Shown: positions 1-8,365, counted from the first letter of the stretch. The stretch is 64,000 bases of DNA from Methylocystis sp. B8 (GCF_005771425.1 NZ_VBTZ01000007.1:1-64000), one strand, 5' to 3'. Notes: generated by a model from the sequence alone, not told the origin. Translations and numbers: made by a program.

Positions 1-528
1 CAAGAACTCGACGATCTCCTGCAGATCCTCCTTGGCTTCGTCGACGCCGGCGACGTCTTCAAATGTGACGCGCCCTTGCGTCTCGGTCAAAAGCTTCGCT
101 TTCGACTTGCCAAAGCCCATCGCGCCGCGACCGGCGCCGCCCTGCATCTGACGCGCCATGTAAATCCAGACGGCGATGAACAGCAGCAGCGGCAGTCCGT
201 TGACCAGCAGAGTCGAGAGCCAACCGGGACTATCATTTGCAGGTTTGGCGCTGATCTGCACCTTCTTGGACTCAAGCTTCTGCACGAGCCCCGGATCATT
301 CGGCGCATAGGTCGTGAAGGAGCGATTGTCGTTGAAGTGGCCGGAAATCTCGTTGCCGGAGATCGTCACATCGTGGATGCGCCCTTCGTCAATCTGCACC
401 AGCAGTTCGCTGAAGGTGATCTCGCGCGCGGGCGTACGGGTCTGCTGGTGTTGGAAAAGTCCAAAAAGCAGCGCCCCGACGGCGACAAAGACGACCCAAG
501 GCAAATATTTCTTCCAATTCGCCTTCAT
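1..528 (-). CDS. ftsH: ATP-dependent zinc metalloprotease FtsH (N-terminal part, cut by window edge)
   Basis: This is the first 176 codons of FtsH, the inner-membrane AAA protease that degrades misfolded membrane proteins and regulatory proteins. The start ATG at 526-528 lies five bases after a GGAGG ribosome-binding site at 534-538. The visible part begins MKANWKKYLPW and has a first membrane segment at about residues 7-25. A periplasmic domain follows, then a second membrane segment at about residues 105-125, then GKSKAKLL and FEDVAGVDEAK, which lead into the AAA module. The ATPase and HExxH protease domains lie outside the window. The gene is divergent from the LOV/AraC regulator across 168 bases that must hold both promoters. 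The family is clear; only the truncation limits what can be said. Confidence 0.95.
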   Translation of the reverse strand, partial: MKANWKKYLPWVVFVAVGALLFGLFQHQQTRTPAREITFSELLVQIDEGRIHDVTISGNEISGHFNDNRSFTTYAPNDPGLVQKLESKKVQISAKPANDSPGWLSTLLVNGLPLLLFIAVWIYMARQMQGGAGRGAMGFGKSKAKLLTETQGRVTFEDVAGVDEAKEDLQEIVEFL

Positions 529-696
529 TTTCACCTCCATGACGGAGCCGTGGCGGACCGGCGTCGCGTCAACATGTATGCATCCTTGGCCGGCGGCGCA
601 TTGGGCGCGGCTAGCCGAGGATGAGATTAGAAGTAATCTAGGTCAGGATGGCGCAATCGCCAAACAAGGTTCATAATTCGCCAAAAGCAGAGGCGG

Positions 697-2163
697 ATGC
701 GTAAGATCGTCCTTGCCGGCTTAAACGAATGCCTGGGCTCGGCTTTCTCTGGGCTGTCAGACATTTTGTCGCTCGCCAGGCGCGCAATCGTCCGCGCCGG
801 CGCGCCCGCGGAAAGCGCTTCAGATCCATTTATCGTTGTTGCTGCGAGCCCTGATGGCGAGGCGGTCCGCGATCGTTCAGGCGCAAGCTTCCCTGTCGCC
901 GCTTCCTTCGAGGCTATCGAGACCTGCGACGCCATTATCGTGCCGAGCTTCTCGCCAGACGCGAATGGCAGGCCGCCGGACATGTCCCCTTTCAGCGCGA
1001 CCGCCGCTTGGCTGCGTCGCCATCACGCGCGCGGCGCTTTAATCGCCGGTTGCGGATCAGGCGTATTTCTTCTTGGCGAGGCTGGCCTTCTGGAGGGTCG
1101 CCGCTGCACGACGAGTTGGCGGGATTATGAGGAGCTGAAGCAGCGCTATGCGAGGGTCGACGCCGCCTGGAGCGCGCGGTTGATCGAGGACCGTCGAGTC
1201 GTTACGGCGGCCGGCCCATTTTCCTGGATCGACGTCGCTCTGCATGTCGTTCGCACGCTTTGCGGGGCGGATGCGGCGCGGGTCGCTGCGGCATTCACCG
1301 TCGGCGAGGCGGCGCCTGCCAAGGGCGCGCATCACGGTCAAAATTCCTACGCCGCAACGACGCTGAACGCGGGAGCAAGCGCCTTTCTCGCCGACGCCGA
1401 ACGAATTGTTCGCCAATCGGATGCGTTGATGAGCGCTCAGGAACTCGCACGAGCGCTTTTAACGTCGGAGCGAACGTTGCATCGAAAGCTCAAGCAGGCT
1501 TGCGGAGAGTCGCCGAAGACATTCATCGACCGGATACGCGTGGAAACTGCGCGCACGCTGCTCGAAACAAGCGCCAAGCCAGTGAAAGAACTCGTCGCGA
1601 GCGCGGGATTCGCGGACGAAGCGAGTTTTCGACGCGCTTTTCGGCGGTTCGCCGGAATGGCGCCGAGCGCCTACCGGATATGGGCCCGCGCCCGAAGCCA
1701 GAACAAAGGCCAGCTCTTCACCCTGCAAAAGGACGCTGAGGTCGTCTCCAAGCTTCTGACGACCATATTCGACGCCTGCGTCAATGGCGTTACGCTCGCA
1801 GACCCAGACCTCGAAGATACGCCTATCATCTATGCCAACCGGCCCTTCACACGGATAACCGGCTACGGGCTTGATGAAATCATAGGACGTAACTGCCGCT
1901 TTCTTCAGGCCGAAGATCGCGACCAGGAGGGAAGACAGCGGCTGCGCGAAGCAATCCTCAATCGTGAACAAGTCGAAGTCACTTTGCGCAATTACCGCAA
2001 GGACGGCGCGCTCTTTCACAACAGGCTCAACATCACCCCACTCTTCGATGCGGACGGCCACCTGTTGTATTTTCTTGGCGTGCAATATGACGTCAGCAAT
2101 CAGGTGCAGGCCGAACTGGAAATTGGCGACCTCAGGGCGAAGCTGCTGTCGCTCACTGAGTAA
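697..2163 (+). CDS. GlxA/AraC-type transcriptional regulator with C-terminal LOV (blue-light) domain
   Basis: A 488-residue three-part protein. Residues 1 to about 200 resemble the DJ-1/PfpI-like sensor half of GlxA regulators, with the nucleophile-elbow motif GCGSG (Cys119) followed by LLGEAGLLEGRRCTTSW. Residues about 235-330 are a double helix-turn-helix DNA-binding domain of AraC type, ending FRRFAGMAPSAYR. Residues about 349-465 are a LOV-type PAS domain with the signature GRNCRFLQ. Cys400 is the expected flavin-adduct cysteine, and Gln404, Asn432 (NYRKDG), Asn442 and Gln463 match the flavin contacts known for LOV proteins. A short helix follows. An AGAGG site sits just upstream of the ATG. 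The family suggests a DNA-binding regulator; that light controls it is inference. No obvious target gene is adjacent apart from divergent ftsH. Confidence 0.9.
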   Translation: MRKIVLAGLNECLGSAFSGLSDILSLARRAIVRAGAPAESASDPFIVVAASPDGEAVRDRSGASFPVAASFEAIETCDAIIVPSFSPDANGRPPDMSPFSATAAWLRRHHARGALIAGCGSGVFLLGEAGLLEGRRCTTSWRDYEELKQRYARVDAAWSARLIEDRRVVTAAGPFSWIDVALHVVRTLCGADAARVAAAFTVGEAAPAKGAHHGQNSYAATTLNAGASAFLADAERIVRQSDALMSAQELARALLTSERTLHRKLKQACGESPKTFIDRIRVETARTLLETSAKPVKELVASAGFADEASFRRAFRRFAGMAPSAYRIWARARSQNKGQLFTLQKDAEVVSKLLTTIFDACVNGVTLADPDLEDTPIIYANRPFTRITGYGLDEIIGRNCRFLQAEDRDQEGRQRLREAILNREQVEVTLRNYRKDGALFHNRLNITPLFDADGHLLYFLGVQYDVSNQVQAELEIGDLRAKLLSLTE

Positions 2164-2387
2164 TCGTCGTTGCGGCGCAAGGTCGGTCGAAACCTAGGCC
2201 ACGATCATTGAGTAAACCGGACTTTCCCGCTTCGGCGGATTCGCGCGGCATATCCACGAGCAGCGCCTTGAGTGCGGCGCAACAGGTTTTCCCACTTGGC
2301 TTTTTCCTTAGACGGTGCGCTAATTTGTCGCGCCAGCTCCCAAGTGCGGCGAAATGACCGCAATTGAGAAGGACAGGAGAAAACGCC

Positions 2388-2471
2388 ATGAACGCCATCT
2401 CAGCGATTCTCTCGATTTTCGCCGCCGCCGCCGCCATCACCCTGGCGATTACGGCCTTCGTGAACGCCTGA
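2388..2471 (+). CDS. Candidate 27-residue hydrophobic membrane peptide
   Basis: The reading frame starts at an ATG preceded by AGGAG eight bases upstream (2376-2380) and ends at TGA 2469-2471. It encodes MNAISAILSIFAAAAAI followed by TLAITAFVNA, which is one continuous membrane-spanning segment with almost no charged residues. A weak promoter-like pair (TTGGCT at 2296 and GCTAAT at 2319, 17 bases apart) lies upstream and a strong hairpin lies 78 bases downstream, so the peptide could be the only product of a short transcript. No family is recognised. A chance alanine-rich frame in GC-rich DNA is the alternative; the ribosome-binding site and single-helix design favour a real gene. Confidence 0.45.
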   Translation: MNAISAILSIFAAAAAITLAITAFVNA

Positions 2472-2548
2472 ACCTTACGCGAATAAGCGAGACGTCGCCC
2501 GCCACCAAGCGAGGCGAGGGGCGGCGCGCTTTCTCGAGCATCGCGGGT

Positions 2549-2590
2549 CTTACAATTTCCGTCGCTGACGGGTTGTAAGGTGCGCCTTTT
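2549..2590 (+). terminator. Long hairpin followed by short T-run
   Basis: CTTACAA (2549-2555) pairs with TTGTAAG (2573-2579), and inside it CCGTC pairs with GACGG around a three-base loop. CCTTTT follows within ten bases. This could end a transcript carrying the small reading frame at 2388-2471, or be a structured RNA element. The T-run is short, so termination is not certain. Confidence 0.4.
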
Positions 2591-2909
2591 CCGCTTCGGC
2601 GACATTACTCGGACGAGCAGCCTCACCGACGAGACTTCAGAAAGCGGAGTTCATCGCGCCGCGATCTTATAGGGCTCCTGCGGCGCGTCCGACCTCGTCA
2701 CCAAGAATCAAAGCCAGCGAACGAATCATTAATATTGACGTGCGCCAGACGATTAATCGCGACCGATGCGATTGAATCATGCTTGAGCGCTCAGACGCTC
2801 TTCCATGCAATTCCGCATGTCGCGCTGCAACAAGCAACTTCGTAATGCTCTAGGCCGAACTCAGCGCTGCGGCGAACCTTTTCAAGGCTCGTAAGCCCCG
2901 CACAAGATT

Positions 2910-2933
2910 GAGCCCGACCGAGAGGCCGGGCTC
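2910..2933 (-). terminator. Hairpin downstream of the first outer-membrane protein gene
   Basis: GAGCCCG (2910-2916) pairs with CGGGCTC (2927-2933), extended by CC/GG around a four-base loop. It begins 27 bases past the stop of the minus-strand porin-like gene. No long T-run follows on the minus strand, so it may act mainly to stabilise the 3' end of the message. Confidence 0.45.
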
Positions 2934-2959
2934 GTTTGGCGTCGATTGTTCAGGAGAGG

Positions 2960-3844
2960 TCAGTATTTCGCAACGACCGGGGGCGCGCCCCAGTTGAAGT
3001 GATAGTTCACGCCGGCGCGAACGATATTGCCGTTAAATCGGGTCGAGAACTGCGATATTGAAACGACGGTCCCCGCAAGACCGACGTTCACCGCAGATCC
3101 CGCGGCAGTGCCAAGATCGTAATACAGATATTCCGCTTTTGCCGACCAATTGGGCCAGAACATCCATTCGATTCCGCCACCGGCTGTCCAGCCGACGCGC
3201 GTGTCCGAGAGGCTGCCTGCTCCGAATTGAGCGGGAATGATTAAGCCGCCCAACGTCAATGCCTGAAAATTGCTCACGTTGACGTTGACGCCGCCATAAG
3301 CGAGGCCACCAGTGCCATAAACGAGCAAGGTCGGCGTGAAGAGCCAGCCAAGGCGCCCCCGCACCGTACCCAGGTAGTCAAGCGACCTCCGTACGTTAAC
3401 ATTCGAGAGAAGATTAATCGGAACAGGCGTGTCGCCAATAGTTATGGTAGCGATCGGAACGGCAGCCCAAGAGTTGCTGCCACCCCTGGAGCCGGCAATG
3501 CCCTGAATGTCCGCCTCAATGCCCGCGACAAGGCTGCCATTGTAAAATTGCCAATTGTAACCGATCTGGCCGCCGCCGATGAAACCGGCGCCGTTATTTG
3601 CGGACAGACTGCCGCTCAACAGCAGGTTCGCGACGCTGAAAGCCCCGCCCGCCGGCCAGTTCGTCACATAGATTGAATTGTTATTCGCCCAGGTTCCGCC
3701 AGCGTTCAGACCGACATAGAAGCCCGTCCATAGCGGCGGAGGCGGCGGGGGCGGCGGCAGCGGCGCCTTGTAGTGGGGAAGATCGGCCGCAAGGGCCGTG
3801 CCGGCGGTCAACACGAGAGCCAGTGCGGTAAGTATCTTTTTCAT
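2960..3844 (-). CDS. Outer-membrane beta-barrel protein, copy 1
   Basis: A 294-residue secreted protein of the Omp25/Omp31-like beta-barrel type common in alphaproteobacteria. The start ATG at 3842-3844 follows GAGGATTGAG; the frame stays open further upstream but without a better site. The signal peptide MKKILTALALVLTAGTALA is followed by ADLPHYKAPL, a run of eight prolines and LWTGFYVGLNAGGTWAN. Alternating strands and turns follow, and the protein ends in an aromatic residue (VVAKY), as expected for barrel insertion. It is a paralogue of the next gene: the first 35 mature residues and the last 20 are nearly identical, while the middle, probably surface loops, diverges. Its function beyond outer-membrane structure cannot be read from the sequence. 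Confidence 0.9.
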   Translation of the reverse strand: MKKILTALALVLTAGTALAADLPHYKAPLPPPPPPPPLWTGFYVGLNAGGTWANNNSIYVTNWPAGGAFSVANLLLSGSLSANNGAGFIGGGQIGYNWQFYNGSLVAGIEADIQGIAGSRGGSNSWAAVPIATITIGDTPVPINLLSNVNVRRSLDYLGTVRGRLGWLFTPTLLVYGTGGLAYGGVNVNVSNFQALTLGGLIIPAQFGAGSLSDTRVGWTAGGGIEWMFWPNWSAKAEYLYYDLGTAAGSAVNVGLAGTVVSISQFSTRFNGNIVRAGVNYHFNWGAPPVVAKY

Positions 3845-4052
3845 CTCAATCCTCACTGCCTGGGCAAAAAAGACTTTGCCTGATCCGCTGCTATGAAACC
3901 CCAGCAATTGCTGGCCGTAAGCGCAATCAAGCGACCAACGATGCGCACAGTCAACGCGTGAATATGAGATTCGAAGTGGGCGGAAGCTCATTTTCGAAAA
4001 GTGTTGCGCAGAGGCAACAAACGCACAATCGTCGGCGCCGAAAGCCCAAAAC

Positions 4053-4081
4053 AAAATCCCGGCCTTTGGGGCCGGGATTTT
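4053..4081 (-). terminator. Intrinsic terminator between the two outer-membrane protein genes
   Basis: AAAATCCCGGC pairs with GCCGGGATTTT around a short loop. On the minus strand it is followed by TTTTGTTTTG-like sequence. It lies 22 bases past the stop of outer-membrane protein copy 2, so each copy probably has its own transcript. The near-perfect symmetry would also allow function on the plus strand. Confidence 0.8.
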
Positions 4082-4103
4082 AACTACAGACTCTTTCGGT
4101 CGA

Positions 4104-5021
4104 TCAGTATTTCGCGACGACCGGGGGAGCGCCCCAGTTGAAGTGATAGTTCACGCCGGCGCGCACGATGTGGCCGTTGAAGCGGGCGCTGGACTGCAAA
4201 AAGTTGGCGAACGCAGCGCCTGTAGGAGAGCTGGCGATCGACACAGCCGACGAGGTCACCGTGCCAAGGTCATAGTAGAGATACTCGACCTTAGCGCTCC
4301 ACTTCGGCATGAACATCCACTCCAAGCCGCCGCCGGCCGTCCAGCCAACGCGGGTGTCGGCAAAGGAAGACGCGCCGAACCAGCTGGTGAAGGGAATGGG
4401 CGAGGGGATCGGCGCGCCGACCACGCTGAAGCCTGTCCGCACGCCGCCGTAGGCGAGACCGCCGGTGCCGTATACTAAGAGAGTAGGCGTGAACAGCCAA
4501 CCAAGGCGGCCGCGGACAGTGCCGATATAGTCCAAGCTCTTTGACACGCTGATGCCTTGGAAGGCATTGAAACCAGCAACAAATCCACCGGCGGTAACCG
4601 GAACTGCGGTGAAATAAGCGTTCCCCGAGCGACTGCTCGCAATGCCTTGAATGTCAGCCTCGATGCCGGCGAGGGCAGCCCCGTTGTAGAACTGCCAATT
4701 GTAGCCAATTTGGCCGCCGCCGATGAAGCCCCCGTTATTGGAGGTTGAGAACACGCCGCTAGCGCCGAAGGCGGCTGCGGTGGCAGGCCCAATGGCGACC
4801 AGACCACCAGCAGGGTCTATGACGAGCGGAGCGTTCGAAAGCGTTAAGCGGTTGCTATTCGCCCACGTTCCGCCCGCGTTCAGGCCGACGTAGAAGCCGG
4901 TCCAAAGCGGCGGGGGCGGCGGCGGGGGCGGCAGCGGAGCCTTATAGTGGGGGAGATCGGCAGCGAAAGCTGAGCCCGTCAGCGCAACCGCCAACGCGGC
5001 GACGGAAAGAGTTCTCTTCAT
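4104..5021 (-). CDS. Outer-membrane beta-barrel protein, copy 2
   Basis: A 305-residue paralogue of the neighbouring barrel protein. The start ATG at 5019-5021 is preceded by the same GAGGATTGA ribosome-binding context as copy 1. The signal peptide MKRTLSVAALAVALTGSAFA leads to the same ADLPHYKAPL and proline run, then WTGFYVGLNAGGTWANSN. The C-terminus NWGAPPVVAKY is shared with copy 1. Internal repeats of the barrel type occur (QIGYNWQFYNG and RGRLGWLFTPTLLVYGTGGL in both copies), and the loop regions differ in length and sequence. The 200-base upstream gap to the PAS gene should hold its promoter. Tandem duplication followed by loop divergence is the simplest history. Confidence 0.9.
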   Translation of the reverse strand: MKRTLSVAALAVALTGSAFAADLPHYKAPLPPPPPPPPLWTGFYVGLNAGGTWANSNRLTLSNAPLVIDPAGGLVAIGPATAAAFGASGVFSTSNNGGFIGGGQIGYNWQFYNGAALAGIEADIQGIASSRSGNAYFTAVPVTAGGFVAGFNAFQGISVSKSLDYIGTVRGRLGWLFTPTLLVYGTGGLAYGGVRTGFSVVGAPIPSPIPFTSWFGASSFADTRVGWTAGGGLEWMFMPKWSAKVEYLYYDLGTVTSSAVSIASSPTGAAFANFLQSSARFNGHIVRAGVNYHFNWGAPPVVAKY

Positions 5022-5242
5022 ATCAATCCTCGTAGCTTGTATGCGCATAGGCCGAACTGCCCTTTTGAAGCTTTCGGCGATTGCTCGCCTTGCACTGCAC
5101 TCAATCAGTCAAGGGCGCGCACAGTCAACGCAAAAGCTCTGGTTTTCGTTGGAGTTCAGTCGGATTTCCGCGCGGTGTGGCGCCGGCGCCACAATACGCG
5201 CCCGAGGGCTTTCGCCACGGAAGACCCGACCGCCAGACCCGT

Positions 5243-5797
5243 TCAAAACGCCGCCAGGGTGATGGCTTCGCCACGCCGGTTTATGACCGGGTCGTCGATC
5301 TCCTCGTCCGCTCTTCTCGCGGCAAGCAATTCCAGCGGTTGCGCAGTGCAATCGCCAAACCAAGGAAAGGGAGTCAAAGAGGTAACCGATCCAAGCATGC
5401 GAGAATGACTCTTGCCAAAATGGCGCAACGGCAGCAGCAGCAACTCGAGTTCGGCCTTGCTCTCTTGGTCGCCTGCGGCCGCAGCGCACGCGTTTGCAAC
5501 CATAGGAATCTCTGCCTCGACGACTTGCCGAATCGTCTGGACGATGCGCGCCCGGTCCTCGATACGCCACCAATTCAGGAAGAGGCGTCCCTTCTGCTCG
5601 CTCAGCCAAAATGCGTTAACCCGCGGGCCGCACAATCGAATGGGAAATCCGAGGTCAAAATCGACCTCCAGAATGAATGTGTCCGGCAGGATGTGCCGAA
5701 TCGCTTCCGGGTCGATTTCCGCGCGATCTGGAGCGGCGCGTTTTCCCCTTAAATTGCGCCAATATTGGTAGAGATCTCTCATGACCGGCGCTTTCAT
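5243..5797 (-). CDS. PAS-domain protein of the alphaproteobacterial PAS_5 type
   Basis: A 184-residue soluble protein. The visible signature is LYQYWRNLRGKRAAP, then EIDPEAIRHILPDTFILEV and FPIRLCGPRVNAFW, which is the pattern of the PAS_5 family, short single-domain PAS proteins of unknown role found in many Rhizobiales. I chose the ATG at 5795-5797 (MKAPVMRDLYQYW); a second ATG at 5782 is possible, and the frame extends to 5866 without a good site. No output domain is present, so it may sense a small ligand and act through a partner. It stands alone between the outer-membrane genes and the rhomboid gene. Confidence 0.75.
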   Translation of the reverse strand: MKAPVMRDLYQYWRNLRGKRAAPDRAEIDPEAIRHILPDTFILEVDFDLGFPIRLCGPRVNAFWLSEQKGRLFLNWWRIEDRARIVQTIRQVVEAEIPMVANACAAAAGDQESKAELELLLLPLRHFGKSHSRMLGSVTSLTPFPWFGDCTAQPLELLAARRADEEIDDPVINRRGEAITLAAF

Positions 5798-6121
5798 TGA
5801 ACCCGCCCGACCTGCTGCGCCCGCCCAGGATTGGCACGCTACCGTCAGAAGGCGCCGCCCCGCCATCGACGGAGCATCCGCCGTGCCAGCCGACGCCGAC
5901 GTAAAGTCGAACCCGCGCGCCGCCGCTTCAACGCCCGCCCGGAGCGGGCGGAATCAAGGCCGCACCTTCCACTCCCTTACAAGACGCTATCGAGCCATCC
6001 TGTCCCACAGCGATTCGCTTGCGTCATAGGCGGCGCCTTCGCGCTCCAATTCGGGACAGCGGGGCTGCGCGGCGCTAATTAGACTGCGCGGCAGTCGCGC
6101 GACCCAAGCGAAAGAGCGCCC

Positions 6122-6817
6122 GTGACGGCGGCACGAGAACGCATTTTCAATCTCCCGATCGTGACGAAGACGCTCATCTTCGCGCTGACGGCCGTGCAGT
6201 TCATTGTCGCCTATGGTCCGCCGGAATTCGCTCAATGGCTTCTGGGAACCTTCGCTTTCATTCCGGCGCGCGTTATGATTGAAGGCGGCGCCGAATACGC
6301 CACGATGCTGACCTACTTTTTTTTGCACGGCGACTGGACGCATCTTGTCGTTAATGCGTTAGCGCTTGCCGCCTTCGGCACGCCGGTCGAGCGCCGATTC
6401 GGCTCGGAGCGCTACCTTCTCTTTCTTGCCGCGAGCGCGTTCGCAGGCGCGTTGTTCTTTCTTGCGCTGCATCCTTACGAGATCGCGCCGGTCGTCGGCG
6501 CGTCAGGCGCAATCTCAGGAACAATGGGGGCGATTGTGCGTTTCGCATTTACGCCAGGTGCGCGGCTGGCGGACGGGAGGCGCAGCTCGCAGGCGCCATA
6601 CGACGAGGAATCTGGTTCCACTTCGCTGTCGCAACTGCCGCTAAACCGGCAGGCGATGTTTTTCCTCATTGCATGGCTAGCGGCGAACTTGCTTCTTGGC
6701 GCATTCCCGCAGGCGGCCGGCGTCTCAAGCGCCATTGCCTGGGAGGCGCATGTGGGAGGTTTTTTGTTCGGCCTGCTCTTTTTCAGTCTATTCGATCGGC
6801 GGGCCGGCGCGCCTTGA
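6122..6817 (+). CDS. Rhomboid-family intramembrane serine protease
   Basis: A 231-residue polytopic membrane protein with a GTG start. The active-site signature GASGAISG carries the nucleophile Ser128, and His210 in EAHVGGFLFG completes the dyad. The family's HxxxxHxxxN pattern is seen as His69, His74 and Asn78 in LHGDWTHLVVN. Six hydrophobic segments fit the basic bacterial rhomboid core. A hydrophilic loop at about residues 146-176 separates segments four and five. The substrate is unknown. It is followed 61 bases later by a CBS-domain gene on the same strand. Confidence 0.9.
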   Translation: MTAARERIFNLPIVTKTLIFALTAVQFIVAYGPPEFAQWLLGTFAFIPARVMIEGGAEYATMLTYFFLHGDWTHLVVNALALAAFGTPVERRFGSERYLLFLAASAFAGALFFLALHPYEIAPVVGASGAISGTMGAIVRFAFTPGARLADGRRSSQAPYDEESGSTSLSQLPLNRQAMFFLIAWLAANLLLGAFPQAAGVSSAIAWEAHVGGFLFGLLFFSLFDRRAGAP

Positions 6818-6878
6818 ATTCGCAGTAACGCTCTTTGACTGGCGAGGGAGACCGGTCGAGAGGGAAAAGGAGGGCCAG

Positions 6879-7310
6879 ATGACGATCTCAAACATACTCG
6901 CAGAGAAAGGAAGAGAAGTGGTGACTGCGAGCGCCGACACACCGCTGCAACAGGCGGCTCAGCTCATGATGCGTTACAGAATCGGCGCGCTTGTCATTTT
7001 GGACGACAGCGGCCGATTAGCGGGACTGATCGCCGAGCGCGACATCGTTTCCGCAGTCGCGCTGGACGGACCCCAAGCGCTGACGCAACCAATATCGTCC
7101 TATATGCAGCCCAACCCCCAGCCGGCCCGCGAAGAGGACGCTGTCGAGAATACGATGCGCGTCATGACGATCGAACGGCGCCGGCATATTCCGGTGGTTC
7201 GGGAAACCGTGCTCGTGGGGCTCGTCTCGATTGGCGACGTCGTCAAATACCGCATACGCGTCATCGAGGAAGAACACCGCTCGATGCGGGAATATATCGC
7301 TCAAGCCTAA
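6879..7310 (+). CDS. CBS-domain-pair protein
   Basis: A 143-residue protein made almost only of two CBS domains (about residues 8-60 and 75-130), a module that binds adenine nucleotides. Motifs include RIGALVILDDSGRLAGLIAERD and RRRHIPVVRETVLVGLVSIGDVV. The ATG at 6879 follows AAAAGGAGGG and is clearly the start, although the frame is open upstream into the rhomboid gene. Similar stand-alone CBS pairs are common in alphaproteobacteria and are usually thought to sense energy charge. The stop overlaps the stop of the convergent patatin gene by four bases. Confidence 0.85.
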   Translation: MTISNILAEKGREVVTASADTPLQQAAQLMMRYRIGALVILDDSGRLAGLIAERDIVSAVALDGPQALTQPISSYMQPNPQPAREEDAVENTMRVMTIERRRHIPVVRETVLVGLVSIGDVVKYRIRVIEEEHRSMREYIAQA

Positions 7311-8365
7311 GTCGCGGGCGCCGCAGTGGGCAGCGGGATGTGAGCGAAGATGTTCGGCAGCGCCCGCTTCGTCGCCTCGCTGCCGACATGGATGAGCTGC
7401 TCAGCCCTGTGGAAGTCGAACATTCCGACCTCCTCCATGCGCGCTGTGATGGTCGCGTCCGGCGGGTCGCCAGCCAATCGCGAACGCAGAATCCGGTCCT
7501 GGATGATGTTGAAGGCGTCAATCATGGCGGTGGCGACATTCGGCGCGTCGCTAGCCAGGCGATCGAAATAACGGGGCAGGAAGCGATCCACAAATGAACC
7601 GTCCGCCTTTTCTCCAAACGGCCCTGCCTCCGCCGCACGCTTGAGCGCCGCCGGGTCGTCGCGAATGACGCGCGCGCGATACATCGTGTCAGCAGTGACA
7701 TTCACCGCGATCACATACTCAGCGCCAAGCGCCCGGCATACGGTGACCGGAACCGGATTGACCAGCGCGCCATCGAACAGCCAGCGGTCGCCGATGCGCA
7801 CCGGCTCGAAGATGCCGGGCAGGGCGTAGGACGCGCGGATGGCGAGCGATAGCGATCCGTGCTGCAGCCAGACCTCATGCCCCGTGCCGACTTCGGTCGC
7901 GACAGCGGCGAAGGGGATCGGCAGCTCTTCGATGTCGATGTCTGCGAGTTCCTTCTCCAGCGCCGACCGCAGGCGTTCGCCAGTGATCAGGCTCGCCCCG
8001 GAAAACGACAGATCCATCAGCGTGAAGACGCGCCGCTTGGTCAGGGACCGGGCAAAGGTTTCGATCGCATCAAGCTTGCCGGCCGCGTAGCATCCGCCGA
8101 CCACTGCCCCGATGGACGTGCCGGCGATCACGTCCGGGCAGATTCCGTGGGCGACAAGCTCGCGGATCACGCCGATGTGCGACCATCCGCGCGCCGCGCC
8201 CGCGCCGAGCGCCAATCCGATCGTTGGCTGCCCGCGTCTCTCACGTTTGGCCTCGGTATCCGCCTTGCGAACGATGGTGGTGGGAGGAGCTTGTGGTTCG
8301 TCCGTCATCCCGCTACCCGCTTCGGCGTCGTGATCCTGGAGGTTGCGTGAGCGCAGCGATAACAT
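7307..8365 (-). CDS. Patatin-like phospholipase (RssA/NTE type)
   Basis: A 352-residue patatin-fold hydrolase. The oxyanion motif LGAGAARGW, the nucleophile elbow GTSIG (Ser84) and the catalytic Asp198 in DGA are all present and in order. The ATG at 8363-8365 is preceded by AGGAAGG five bases upstream, which is better supported than a TTG six codons earlier. The product probably acts on lipid esters at the membrane, as this family does. No signal peptide is visible; the first 45 residues are polar and likely disordered. It sits alone, convergent with the CBS gene. Confidence 0.88.
   Translation of the reverse strand: MLSLRSRNLQDHDAEAGSGMTDEPQAPPTTIVRKADTEAKRERRGQPTIGLALGAGAARGWSHIGVIRELVAHGICPDVIAGTSIGAVVGGCYAAGKLDAIETFARSLTKRRVFTLMDLSFSGASLITGERLRSALEKELADIDIEELPIPFAAVATEVGTGHEVWLQHGSLSLAIRASYALPGIFEPVRIGDRWLFDGALVNPVPVTVCRALGAEYVIAVNVTADTMYRARVIRDDPAALKRAAEAGPFGEKADGSFVDRFLPRYFDRLASDAPNVATAMIDAFNIIQDRILRSRLAGDPPDATITARMEEVGMFDFHRAEQLIHVGSEATKRALPNIFAHIPLPTAAPAT

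Larger units (their letters stand above)
2164..2909. other. Gene-poor stretch between the LOV regulator and the first outer-membrane protein
   Basis: About 750 bases with no full-size gene on either strand. The open frames that cross it are rich in Arg and Pro and look like chance readings of GC-rich DNA. What can be supported is a 27-codon hydrophobic reading frame at 2388-2471 and a strong hairpin at 2549-2579, both listed separately. The part from 2600 to 2900 is less GC-rich in patches (for example the TTAATATT stretch near 2729) and could hold regulatory sequence, but I recognise no motif there. Confidence 0.6.

Noticed and set aside
2153-2626. 157-codon open frame on the minus strand in the gene-poor stretch
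   Set aside because: No ribosome-binding site, mixed low-complexity composition, and it runs into the end of the LOV gene.
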